Shown: one piece after another, positions 1-5,523 of the stretch | Layout: the number at the start of each line of letters is the position of its first letter | Position numbering within the stretch: position 1 is the first letter of the stretch | DNA from: Acidobacteriota bacterium | GTDB lineage: Bacteria; Acidobacteriota; Terriglobia; UBA7540 | Reading direction: 5' to 3' | Length of the DNA stretch: 12,954 nt | NCBI GenBank assembly: GCA_021784615.1 | Contig: JAJYHU010000396.1 | Coordinates: 1-12,954 of the forward strand | Notes under the pieces: model-generated | The model's input: the letters and a program-made list of their open reading frames with translations, nothing else | Told to the model about the DNA's origin: nothing | The model's database searches: none | Program-made: the position numbers and the translations under genes

Positions 1-138
1 CACTTTACTGGAAGGGAGGTTGATCGACCGCTCTTTTGCCTTTTCCGGCCTTCGGGCCAATTGAAAAACAACGATGACGACAACCAGGATTACCGCTACA
101 GCCAGCGCCCTGATCCTCGGGAGAATACGCAGTTTCAT
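1..138 (-). CDS. Unidentified membrane-anchored protein, N-terminal 46 residues only (cut by left edge)
   Basis: The reading frame opens with ATG at 138 and stays open to base 1, giving 46 residues. A GAGGAG ribosome binding site lies about 9 bases upstream. The N-terminus is basic (K2, R4, R8, R10), followed by a strongly hydrophobic stretch at about residues 11-27 rich in Val, Ile, Leu and Ala. A charged segment (RRPEKAKER) follows. This pattern suggests one membrane anchor or an uncleaved signal anchor, with the rest of the protein outside the cytoplasm. I see no clear lipobox or signal-peptidase I site. The gene follows rplQ on the same strand after a 243-base gap that holds hairpins and a candidate promoter, so it is probably a separate transcription unit. 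The domain that would identify it lies outside the window, and I do not recognise it. Confidence 0.6.
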   Translation of the reverse strand, partial: MKLRILPRIRALAVAVILVVVIVVFQLARRPEKAKERSINLPSSKV

Positions 139-172
139 TCGGCACACTCCTCAGAAGATTGGAAGCGTCCGT

Positions 173-203
173 ATTATCTCATAACAAAATGCCGATGAAT
201 CAA
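173..203 (-). promoter_or_regulatory. Candidate promoter for the downstream membrane-protein gene
   Basis: On the minus strand a TTGATT box (198-203) and a GATAAT box (173-178) are separated by 19 bases. The GATAAT is preceded by TGA, making an extended -10 of the form TGnGATAAT. The segment is visibly more AT-rich than its surroundings. Transcription would start near 165, about 28 bases before the ATG at 138, leaving room for the GAGGAG ribosome binding site. The spacer is longer than the ideal 17, so the call leans on the extended -10. It is an inference from sequence only. Confidence 0.4.
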
Positions 204-310
204 TTTGTAACGTAGTCTCAACAAGGGACAGTGATACCCTTTTTCAGGGGAAAAGCGCGCGGCAGGATATTTGCGGGAAAAACACGGAATTGCGAACAAC
301 GCCTCAAGCA

Positions 311-325
311 GCGACAGCTAGTCGC
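311..325 (-). other. Small inverted repeat downstream of rplQ
   Basis: GCGAC and GTCGC arms enclose a five-base loop. It lies 15 bases beyond the larger hairpin at 341-366 in the direction of transcription. No run of T follows on the minus strand. It may add to termination or RNA 3'-end protection, but five base pairs is weak evidence. Confidence 0.3.
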
Positions 326-340
326 AAATGAGCGTCCTTT

Positions 341-366
341 CCGGATACGCTGTCAGGCGTATCCGG
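341..366 (-). terminator. Perfect 10-bp hairpin after rplQ, candidate end of the superoperon
   Basis: Two perfect 10-base arms (CCGGATACGC and GCGTATCCGG) flank a six-base loop, beginning 15 bases after the rplQ stop codon. On the minus strand the hairpin is followed by AAAGGACG, not a T-run, so it is not a textbook intrinsic terminator. Its position after the last gene of the block and the purity of the stem favour a U-tract-less terminator or an mRNA 3'-end stabiliser. Read-through into the next gene cannot be excluded. Confidence 0.5.
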
Positions 367-381
367 TTCGATGACGCTAAC

Positions 382-855
382 TTAATCCTTGTCTTCCGGC
401 TCAGGGGGAAGCCCTGGAGACTGGGCGGCAGATTCCTCAGCAGCTTTCTTTCGCCGCTCGGCCCGTTTCGCCCGCAGTTCCGCCCTCTGCTGCAGAACCT
501 GAGTTCCAATCAGTTCCAAAACAGCGGTGTCGGCGCCGTCACCAGGCCTCCATCCCGTTCTGACGATGCGGGTATAACCCCCATTGCGGGAGGCAAATCG
601 TTTGGCGACATCTTCAAAGAGCTTCTTGACCGCAGCAGCCGACAGGCAGTAACTTGCCGCAAGACGCCGCGCGTGCAAGTCGCCGCGTTTGCCCAAGGTA
701 ATGACTCGCTCTGCAATGGCGCGGGCTTCCTTGGCTTTGGGAGCAGTCGTCTCTATCCGCTCATCAAGTATGAGAGATGTCACCAGATTCCGCAAAAGCG
801 CGCGGCGGTGTTCTGTATTCCTGCCGAGTTTTCTTCCATAGTTACGATGGCGCAT
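382..855 (-). CDS. rplQ: Large-subunit ribosomal protein bL17
   Basis: This 157-residue protein is a structural component of the 50S subunit near the peptide exit tunnel. The L17 signature opens it (MRHRNYGRKLGRNTEHRRAL), and the conserved segment LLRNLVTSLILDERIETTAPKAKEAR follows at about residues 21-45. ATG at 855 is chosen because it gives the universal MRHR start and has an AGGAAAG element upstream, inside the end of rpoA. An in-frame TTG at 876 would add seven unconserved residues. Only two bases separate the rpoA stop from this ATG, so translational coupling is likely. Homologues usually end near residue 116-125. Here about 39 more residues follow, first basic and helical (RAELRAKRAERRKKAAEES), then acidic and proline-rich. 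It is the last gene of the alpha cluster. Confidence 0.96.
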   Translation of the reverse strand: MRHRNYGRKLGRNTEHRRALLRNLVTSLILDERIETTAPKAKEARAIAERVITLGKRGDLHARRLAASYCLSAAAVKKLFEDVAKRFASRNGGYTRIVRTGWRPGDGADTAVLELIGTQVLQQRAELRAKRAERRKKAAEESAAQSPGLPPEPEDKD

Positions 856-857
856 GG

Positions 858-1880
858 TTAGCTTTCCTGCCCCCAAGCTTGTTGCTCAGAAGATTGGGGA
901 GCCAGAGGAAGCGGATTGCCCCGCTCATCGAACTTCATGCCCAAACCCAATCCCATCGACTGCAGGATTTCTTTGATCTCGTTCAAAGATTTGCGGCCGA
1001 AATTCTTAGTCTTCAGCATTTCCTGCTCGGACTTCTGAACTAACTCGCGGATGGTCGCAATGTTGGCGTTCTTGAGACAATTGTAAGAACGTACGGAAAG
1101 TTCCAGTTCTTCAACGGAGCGGTCGAGGTTCTCATTGTAAACCACCGGGGACTTGTCCTCGCTGATCTCCTCGGAAGTCGAACCCTCGTCAAAGTTGATA
1201 AAGATATTCATATGGTCTTTGAGAAGCTTTGCAGCGAGGCCAATGGCATCCTGCGGAGTGACCGCGCCGTTGGTCCACACGTCCAGCGTGAGTTTATCGT
1301 AATCCGTCATCTGCCCCAACCGCGCAGCTTCTACGCCGTAATTCACTTTGCGAATCGGGGAGTGAACCGAATCAACCGGGATGTAACCGATGGGCAGGTC
1401 TTCATCAAAATTCTTTTCAGCGGAGATGTAGCCTCTTCCGTTTTTGACCCGCATCTCGATCCGCAAGCTCCCACCTTCACTCACCGTGGCGATATAGCCA
1501 TCCTTGTCCAGGATTTCAATGTCGGCGCTTTCCTGAATCATGCGGGAAGTCACTTCGCCAGGCTTATCCACCTCAAGGATTAGCGTTTTGGGCCCCTCGG
1601 CGTCCATCTTTAGGGGAATTTGCTTGAGGTTCAAGATAATGTCCGTAGCGTCTTCCACTACGCCCGGAATGGAAGAAAACTCGTGCATGACTCCCTCGAT
1701 TTTCACCGCCGTAATTGCGGCCCCTTCGATCGAGGAGAGCAAGACCCGGCGCAGCGCGTTGCCGATGGTTGTCCCGAAACCACGCTCAAAGGGCTGCGCT
1801 GTAAACTGGCCGTACTTGTCGGTCAGCGTATCCGTATTACACACCAGCCGCTTGGGCTTTTGAAAACCTTTCCAGAGCAT
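858..1880 (-). CDS. rpoA: DNA-directed RNA polymerase subunit alpha
   Basis: At 340 residues this is a full-length alpha subunit. It dimerises to scaffold beta and beta-prime assembly in RNA polymerase, and its C-terminal domain contacts UP elements and activators. The N-terminal assembly domain (about 1-232) contains QPFERGFGTTIGNALRRVLL at 29-48, the dimerisation core, and GLAAKLLKDHMNIFINF near its end. An acidic linker covers about 232-250. The C-terminal domain (about 251-316) keeps the DNA-contact residues: VRSYNCLK supplies R264, N267 and C268, and NFGRKSLNEIK supplies G295, K297 and S298, matching E. coli R265, N268, C269, G296, K298 and S299. The ATG at 1880 is preceded by an unusually strong site, AGGGAGGTGA. 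Its position between rpsD and rplQ is the classical alpha-operon order. Confidence 0.98.
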   Translation of the reverse strand: MLWKGFQKPKRLVCNTDTLTDKYGQFTAQPFERGFGTTIGNALRRVLLSSIEGAAITAVKIEGVMHEFSSIPGVVEDATDIILNLKQIPLKMDAEGPKTLILEVDKPGEVTSRMIQESADIEILDKDGYIATVSEGGSLRIEMRVKNGRGYISAEKNFDEDLPIGYIPVDSVHSPIRKVNYGVEAARLGQMTDYDKLTLDVWTNGAVTPQDAIGLAAKLLKDHMNIFINFDEGSTSEEISEDKSPVVYNENLDRSVEELELSVRSYNCLKNANIATIRELVQKSEQEMLKTKNFGRKSLNEIKEILQSMGLGLGMKFDERGNPLPLAPQSSEQQAWGQES

Positions 1881-1887
1881 ATGTCCT

Positions 1888-1897
1888 TCACCTCCCT
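1888..1897 (-). promoter_or_regulatory. Strong Shine-Dalgarno site of rpoA
   Basis: The minus strand reads AGGGAGGTGA, which includes an eight-base perfect match (GGAGGTGA) to the 16S rRNA tail. It lies seven bases before the rpoA ATG. It abuts and slightly overlaps the 3' arm of the inverted repeat at 1896-1920, so folding of that repeat could affect access to it. Confidence 0.8.
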
Positions 1898-1920
1898 GAA
1901 GCCGCTACGGCGATCTTCAG
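1896..1920 (-). other. Inverted repeat abutting the rpoA ribosome binding site
   Basis: On the minus strand CTGAA and TTCAG arms form an outer stem, and GCCG and CGGC form an inner stem around a TAG loop, with a four-base GATC bulge on the 5' side. The 3' arm runs into the rpoA Shine-Dalgarno sequence. It occupies much of the 63-base rpsD-rpoA gap. A translational-control or RNA-processing role for rpoA is inference. Confidence 0.4.
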
Positions 1921-1943
1921 TATTCTGAATCTCAAATCAAAAA

Positions 1944-2573
1944 CTATTTTGAATAAAGTTCGACAATCATCTGTTCCTGGATAGGGAAACTCACATCCTC
2001 ACGTTTGGGAACTGAAACCACTTGGGCCTTCAGGTTTTCCCGGTCAAACGCAAGCCAGGGAGGAACGCCGCGGTTCCCCGCAAGATCCAGCGCTCGTTGA
2101 ATCGCCTGCAAGTTGCGGCTTCTTTCGCGAACGGTGATCGCCTGCCCAGGCACCACCTGGAACGAGGGGATGCTCACCTTTCGCCCTGACACTTCAATGT
2201 GGCCGTGCCGAACCAGCTGACGAGCCTCTGCCCGCGAGGTCGCGAGTCCCAGCCGATAGACAACGTTATCCAGCCTCTGTTCAAGCATCAGCAGCAGCAT
2301 CTCGCCCGTAACGCCCTTTCGGCTGGCCGCCTTCTCAAAATAGTTGCGGAACTGGTTTTCGAGGACCTGATAAAGCCGCCGCACCTTCTGCTTTTCCCGA
2401 AGCTGAATACCATATCCCTGTGGCTTCGGGCGCCGAGCCTTCCCGTGCTCGCCTGGAGGAAAATTCCTCTTCTCGATAGCGCACTTATCCGTCAGACAGC
2501 GCTGGCCCTTTAAAAAGAGCTTCTGTCCTTCCCGGCGACATAGCCGACAGACTGCTTCACAGTATCTTGCCAA
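1944..2573 (-). CDS. rpsD: Small-subunit ribosomal protein uS4, zinc-ligand form
   Basis: This 209-residue protein is a primary 16S rRNA binder that nucleates assembly of the 30S body. In many bacteria it is also the translational repressor of the alpha operon. The N-terminus carries four cysteines at 9, 12, 26 and 31 (CRLC...C...C), the same spacing as the zinc site of Thermus S4. The S4 RNA-binding domain follows at about residues 98-160, with MLEQRLDNVVYRLGLATSRAEARQLVRHGHI as its signature. The start codon is TTG at 2573. The protein begins with the family-typical MARY, there is no nearby in-frame ATG, and AGAGGAGGG lies five bases upstream. A 97-base gap separates it from rpsK, one of the longer breaks in the operon. 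Confidence 0.97.
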   Translation of the reverse strand: MARYCEAVCRLCRREGQKLFLKGQRCLTDKCAIEKRNFPPGEHGKARRPKPQGYGIQLREKQKVRRLYQVLENQFRNYFEKAASRKGVTGEMLLLMLEQRLDNVVYRLGLATSRAEARQLVRHGHIEVSGRKVSIPSFQVVPGQAITVRERSRNLQAIQRALDLAGNRGVPPWLAFDRENLKAQVVSVPKREDVSFPIQEQMIVELYSK

Positions 2574-2577
2574 ACAA

Positions 2578-2586
2578 CCCTCCTCT
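2578..2586 (-). promoter_or_regulatory. Shine-Dalgarno site that fixes the TTG start of rpsD
   Basis: The minus strand reads AGAGGAGGG, followed after a short spacer by TTG and then codons for ARYCEAV. No ATG or GTG occurs in frame near it. This supports TTG as the real initiator for rpsD. Confidence 0.7.
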
Positions 2587-2670
2587 GACTTCTCAACCGG
2601 ATCAGCGGCCGCAGCAACCCCTCAAGGATTCAGTTCTCATCGCTGCTTGCCCGTTCTCCAACCCTTGCGG

Positions 2671-3078
2671 TTACACTCTGCGGCGCTTCGGCGGACGGCA
2701 ACCGTTATGCGGAATCGGGGTAACGTCCTTCAGGTGCCGGACTTCCAGACCTGAGGCCGCGAGAGCGCGGATTGCCGATTCACGTCCCGCCCCGGGGCCT
2801 TTCACGCGGACTTCCACGGTCCGCATGCCGTGGTCACGAGCGGCGCTCGCCACCCTTGAGGCTGCTTGCTGCGCGGCAAACGGCGTCCCCTTGCGTGAAC
2901 CCTTAAAACCCAGCGAACCCGCGCTTGACCAGCATAAAGTTTTGCCGTCTGGATCGGTGATGCACACCATTGTGTTGTTAAAGGTCGCCCGGATATGCGC
3001 CACTCCGTAAGGCACGACGCGCCGGTCTTTCTTTTTGAAGACTTTCTTCTTTCCCGCCTTTGCTGTTTCCTTCGCCAT
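2671..3078 (-). CDS. rpsK: Small-subunit ribosomal protein uS11
   Basis: The 135-residue product sits on the 30S platform near the mRNA exit and the E site. After a basic N-terminal arm (residues 1-20, lysine-rich) the core begins GVAHIRATFNNT at 25-36. The family signature RVKGPGAGRESAIRAL lies at 91-106, and the C-terminus is the highly conserved TPIPHNGCRPPKRRRV. The ATG at 3078 has GGAGGAG directly upstream with short spacing. It follows rpsM by 53 bases, the standard rpsM-rpsK pairing. The length is slightly above the usual 125-130 because of the lysine-rich arm. Confidence 0.97.
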   Translation of the reverse strand: MAKETAKAGKKKVFKKKDRRVVPYGVAHIRATFNNTMVCITDPDGKTLCWSSAGSLGFKGSRKGTPFAAQQAASRVASAARDHGMRTVEVRVKGPGAGRESAIRALAASGLEVRHLKDVTPIPHNGCRPPKRRRV

Positions 3079-3131
3079 ACTCCTCCATCAAACTTTTCGG
3101 CCTTGCCTCAGCCGCTGTCCCCGGCGCGAGC

Positions 3132-3518
3132 TTAGGTTTTTGCCGCCGCTTTCTTCTTATTGGCAATCGTCCCCTTGCGCGGCCCTTTGCGCGTACGAGC
3201 GTTGGTATGAGTTCGCTGCCCGCGCACCGGCAGGTTGCGGCGGTGCCGCATCCCTCGATAGGAACCGATTTCAATCAGCCGCCGGATGTTCAACCCGACC
3301 TCTTTTCGCAGATCCCCTTCGACTCTGCCTTCTTCCTCAAGGATCTGGCGGATCTGCGTCACTTCATGCTCAGTTAAATCCTTAACATACTTGTTCGGAT
3401 CAATCTGAGCGCGAACCAGAATCGATAGTGACCGCGAACGCCCGATTCCATGAATATAAGTGAGTCCGATTTCCGCCCTTTTGTGGATCGGCAAATCAAC
3501 TCCTGAGATACGTGCCAT
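3132..3518 (-). CDS. rpsM: Small-subunit ribosomal protein uS13
   Basis: The 128-residue protein belongs to the 30S head. It contacts the P-site tRNA and bridges to the large subunit. The N-terminus is MARISGVDLP, followed by the helix-hairpin-helix segment YIHGIGRSRS at 21-30. The basic C-terminal signature RGMRHRRNLPVRGQRTHTNA occupies 88-107, then a lysine-alanine tail. ATG at 3518 is chosen because MARI is the universal start and GGAGG lies about six bases upstream. An upstream in-frame extension to 3632 would add 38 unconserved residues that run back into the rpmJ coding sequence. The 77-base gap to rpmJ contains the inverted repeat at 3539-3575, the position where the alpha-operon S4 leader lies in E. 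coli. Confidence 0.97.
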   Translation of the reverse strand: MARISGVDLPIHKRAEIGLTYIHGIGRSRSLSILVRAQIDPNKYVKDLTEHEVTQIRQILEEEGRVEGDLRKEVGLNIRRLIEIGSYRGMRHRRNLPVRGQRTHTNARTRKGPRKGTIANKKKAAAKT

Positions 3519-3538
3519 AAAAAGCCTCCAACCTGCCC

Positions 3539-3575
3539 GAACCGCCCTCAACATCAGAGAGGGTTCTTCCGGTTC
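3539..3575 (-). other. Two-tier inverted repeat in the rpmJ-rpsM gap, candidate alpha-operon leader element
   Basis: On the minus strand GAACCG and CGGTTC (six perfect pairs) enclose CCCTC and GAGGG (five perfect pairs). A six-base one-sided bulge (GAAGAA) lies on the 5' side and the loop is nine bases. The structure ends 20 bases before the rpsM ATG, just ahead of its GGAGG site. In E. coli the equivalent place upstream of rpsM holds the S4-binding pseudoknot. Homology to that leader is not shown here; the location is the argument. Confidence 0.5.
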
Positions 3576-3595
3576 AAATGTCTTCCTGAAACAGC

Positions 3596-3709
3596 CTAGC
3601 CCTGGCGCTGCTTGTGCTTCGGGTTCACACAAATGACCCGCAAAACACCAGCACGACGAATAAGCTTACACTTGCTGCAAATCTTTCGCACTGACGACCG
3701 TACTTTCAT
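3596..3709 (-). CDS. rpmJ: Large-subunit ribosomal protein bL36, zinc-ligand form
   Basis: This 37-residue protein is one of the smallest ribosomal proteins and folds as a zinc ribbon in the 50S subunit. The translation starts MKVRSSVRKICSKCK and ends NPKHKQRQG, matching the family at full length. Zinc ligands C11, C14, C27 and H32 are all present, the spacing of the C+ form. ATG at 3709 has AGAGGT about six bases upstream, and the stop is TAG at 3596-3598. It lies between infA and rpsM, its normal place in many bacteria outside the enterics. Confidence 0.97.
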   Translation of the reverse strand: MKVRSSVRKICSKCKLIRRAGVLRVICVNPKHKQRQG

Positions 3710-3787
3710 TCTCGACCTCTTGTTCCGTTCCGGCGCGTCTCCATGCAAAGCGCCCCACGCGAGCCCGCAACGGCTATTGCAACCCTA

Positions 3788-3808
3788 GGCTTGCCCGAAT
3801 GGGAAGCC
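3788..3808 (-). other. Bulged hairpin between infA and rpmJ
   Basis: On the minus strand GGCTTCCC and GGGCAAGCC pair over eight base pairs with a single bulged C, closed by a four-base ATTC loop. It begins seven bases after the infA stop in the 106-base infA-rpmJ gap, the longest gap inside the operon. No T-run follows, so it is not an intrinsic terminator. It might mark an mRNA processing or stability site. Confidence 0.4.
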
Positions 3809-3815
3809 ACTCAAG

Positions 3816-4034
3816 TCACTTATAGCGATAGACGATCCGGCCCCGCGTCAAATCATAAGGGGACAACTCCACCGCAACCTTGTCCCCGGGAAGAATTCGG
3901 ATAAAGTTCTTCCGCATCTTTCCCGAAATGTGCGCTAGCACCCGGTGCTTGTTTTCAAGCTCCACGCGAAACATGGCATTGGGGAGCGATTCAACCACCG
4001 TCGCCATCACCTCAATGGCTTCTTCTTTAGCCAT
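3816..4034 (-). CDS. infA: Translation initiation factor IF-1
   Basis: The 72-residue protein is exactly the canonical IF-1 length. IF-1 binds the 30S A site during initiation and helps IF-2 and IF-3 select the initiator tRNA. The sequence MAKEEAIEVMATVVESLPNA opens the single S1-like OB fold. FRVELENKHRVLAHISGKMRKNFIRILPGDKV and LSPYDLTRGRIVYRYK are hallmark segments. ATG at 4034 is preferred over the in-frame TTG at 4058 because it gives the standard length and has AAGG upstream, although the spacing is short. Its place between map and rpmJ is common in Gram-positive and acidobacterial-type spc-alpha fusions. Confidence 0.97.
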   Translation of the reverse strand: MAKEEAIEVMATVVESLPNAMFRVELENKHRVLAHISGKMRKNFIRILPGDKVAVELSPYDLTRGRIVYRYK

Positions 4035-4099
4035 AGACCTTGTTTGCCAACTTTCCAACCTTAACCATCAGCGCTTCGGACACGCGCCCAATCCAAGGA

Positions 4100-4846
4100 T
4101 CACAGGCGGGTCAGGACATCCGGCCCGTTGCGTGTCACCGCCACCATGTGCTCGAAGTGAGCCGAGCACGCGCCATCAACCGTAACCGCCGTCCAACGGT
4201 CATCCAAAACCCGCATAGCCGGACTGCCAACGTTGACCATCGGTTCGATCGCAAAAACCATGCCTTCCTTCAAAACCGGCCCGTACCCGGGCGATCCAAA
4301 ATTTGGAATTTGGGGCTCCTCATGGAGTTGGCGTCCGATTCCGTGGCCCACGAACTCCCGCACAACTGAAAATCCGTTCCGGACGACATACTCCTCAACT
4401 GCCGAGGAAACATCTCCCAGCCGGTTGCCCAGCCTTACCTGGTCAATCGCCAGATAAAGCGACTCCTCCGTAACACGAAGGAGCCTTTTGAGCGGCTCAG
4501 AGATTGCTCCGACCGGAACCGTTAGAGCGGCGTCACCGTAGTACCCGTCGATGATCACACCCAAATCCAGGCTCACAATGTCTCCTTCATTCAGGCGCCG
4601 GTCCGAGGGAATGCCGTGCACAATCTGCTCGTTAACCGACGCGCATAAACAGCAGGGATACCCGCGATAGCCTTTAAAAGCCGGCTTGGCACCCGCCTGC
4701 TTCAGCCGTCGCTCCACAAACGCCTCCAGTTCCAGCGTCGTTACCCCCGGACGAACTTGCTCCCGAGCCTCCTCCAGAAGATCCCTGACCAATTTCCCGC
4801 ACCGGCGAAGTTTTTCAATTTCGGCCGCCGACTTACAAATAATCAT
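4100..4846 (-). CDS. map: Methionine aminopeptidase, type I
   Basis: This 248-residue cytosolic metalloenzyme removes the initiator methionine from new proteins. The five metal ligands of the pita-bread fold are visible: D94 in VSLDLG, D105 in YYGDAA, H168 in FVGHGIG, E201 in AIEPM and E232 in HFEHM. They sit three residues earlier than E. coli D97, D108, H171, E204 and E235. H77 in VNEQIVHGIP is the substrate-side histidine. There is no N-terminal SH3 or zinc-finger extension, so it is the short type Ia form. The ATG overlaps the adk stop as ATGA, implying coupled translation. The secY-adk-map-infA order is widespread and joins export, nucleotide balance and protein maturation to ribosome synthesis. 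Confidence 0.97.
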   Translation of the reverse strand: MIICKSAAEIEKLRRCGKLVRDLLEEAREQVRPGVTTLELEAFVERRLKQAGAKPAFKGYRGYPCCLCASVNEQIVHGIPSDRRLNEGDIVSLDLGVIIDGYYGDAALTVPVGAISEPLKRLLRVTEESLYLAIDQVRLGNRLGDVSSAVEEYVVRNGFSVVREFVGHGIGRQLHEEPQIPNFGSPGYGPVLKEGMVFAIEPMVNVGSPAMRVLDDRWTAVTVDGACSAHFEHMVAVTRNGPDVLTRL

Positions 4847-5499
4847 GTCCGCTTCAAAAAGTTCAGAAGCCTTTCCGTGATGGCTTCCGGCTCCCCGTTT
4901 CCGTTGATATCGTGCAAAGCATTCTTGCTCCGGTAATAATCAATCAGCGGAACTGTTTCCCGTTCATAGGCCAGCAATCGCTGTCGGATTGCTTCTTCGT
5001 TATCGTCCGGCCGCTGAAAAAGCTGACTGCCATCCTTATCGCAGATTTCATCCTGGCGCGGCGGGTTAAGGTAAACGTTGTAAATCTCGCCGCACTTGGA
5101 ACAGACCCGGCGCCCTGCCAGCCGTTTGATTACCTGCGTCTGCTCCAATTGCAGATTCAGCAGCAGCGCGCGCTCACTCTCGCGCTGTTCCAGCAGTTGA
5201 TCGAGAAAATGCGCCTGCCCCAAAGTTCGGGGAAACCCGTCAAGGATCGCGCCATTCCGGCAGTCCGGCTCGCTAAGCCGCTCTCCCACAATCCTGCACA
5301 TAACGTCGTCCGACACTAAATCCCCTTTGTCCATTCTAGCCTTTGCGGCCAGACCCAAACCAGTCTCTTTCCGTGCGGATTCCCTCAATATATCTCCCGT
5401 CGAGATATGAGGGATGCCCAGTTCCGTTGAAACAGCACGGGCTTGCGTACCTTTGCCGGCGCCGGGCGGCCCAAAAAAAATCAGCATCTGCGCACTCAT
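4843..5499 (-). CDS. adk: Adenylate kinase with zinc-type LID
   Basis: The 218-residue enzyme interconverts ATP plus AMP with two ADP and sets the adenylate energy charge. The P-loop GPPGAGKGT lies at 10-18, the AMP-site segment ISTGDILR at 32-39, and DGFPRT at 87-92. The long LID domain carries C133, C136, C153 and D156, that is C-X2-C-X16-C-X2-D. This matches the zinc-binding LID of Gram-positive adenylate kinases where Asp is the fourth ligand, and replaces the hydrogen-bond network of the E. coli enzyme. The ATG at 5499 has only a weak GAGAG upstream, 24 bases after the secY stop, so it may depend on coupling. Its stop overlaps the map start. Confidence 0.97.
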   Translation of the reverse strand: MSAQMLIFFGPPGAGKGTQARAVSTELGIPHISTGDILRESARKETGLGLAAKARMDKGDLVSDDVMCRIVGERLSEPDCRNGAILDGFPRTLGQAHFLDQLLEQRESERALLLNLQLEQTQVIKRLAGRRVCSKCGEIYNVYLNPPRQDEICDKDGSQLFQRPDDNEEAIRQRLLAYERETVPLIDYYRSKNALHDINGNGEPEAITERLLNFLKRT

Positions 5500-5523
5500 C
5501 CGTCTCTCTTAGCTTATCAGCAC

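Noticed and set aside
228..256. Possible short stem around CCCTTTTTCAGGGG upstream of the partial gene
   Set aside because: Only four pairs can form and no U-tract or conserved motif accompanies them.
328..861. Plus-strand frame of 177 codons opposite rplQ
   Set aside because: It lies antisense to a clear L17 gene, has no ribosome binding site or recognisable domain, and its residue pattern is that of a shadow frame.
1937..1952. AT-rich inverted repeat over the rpsD stop codon (TCAAAA and TTTTGA)
   Set aside because: The stem is six weak pairs with no GC core or T-run, so it is not a convincing terminator or regulator.
2605..2612. Eight-base palindrome GCGGCCGC in the rpsK-rpsD gap
   Set aside because: An isolated GC-rich palindrome is expected by chance in this sequence and has no repeat copies here.
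2602..2640. Twelve-codon minus-strand frame in the rpsK-rpsD gap that could be a leader peptide
   Set aside because: It has no well-placed ribosome binding site and no codon bias suggesting attenuation.
3519..3632. N-terminal extension of the rpsM frame
   Set aside because: The added residues are unconserved and overlap rpmJ. The downstream ATG has a GGAGG site and gives the universal MARI start.
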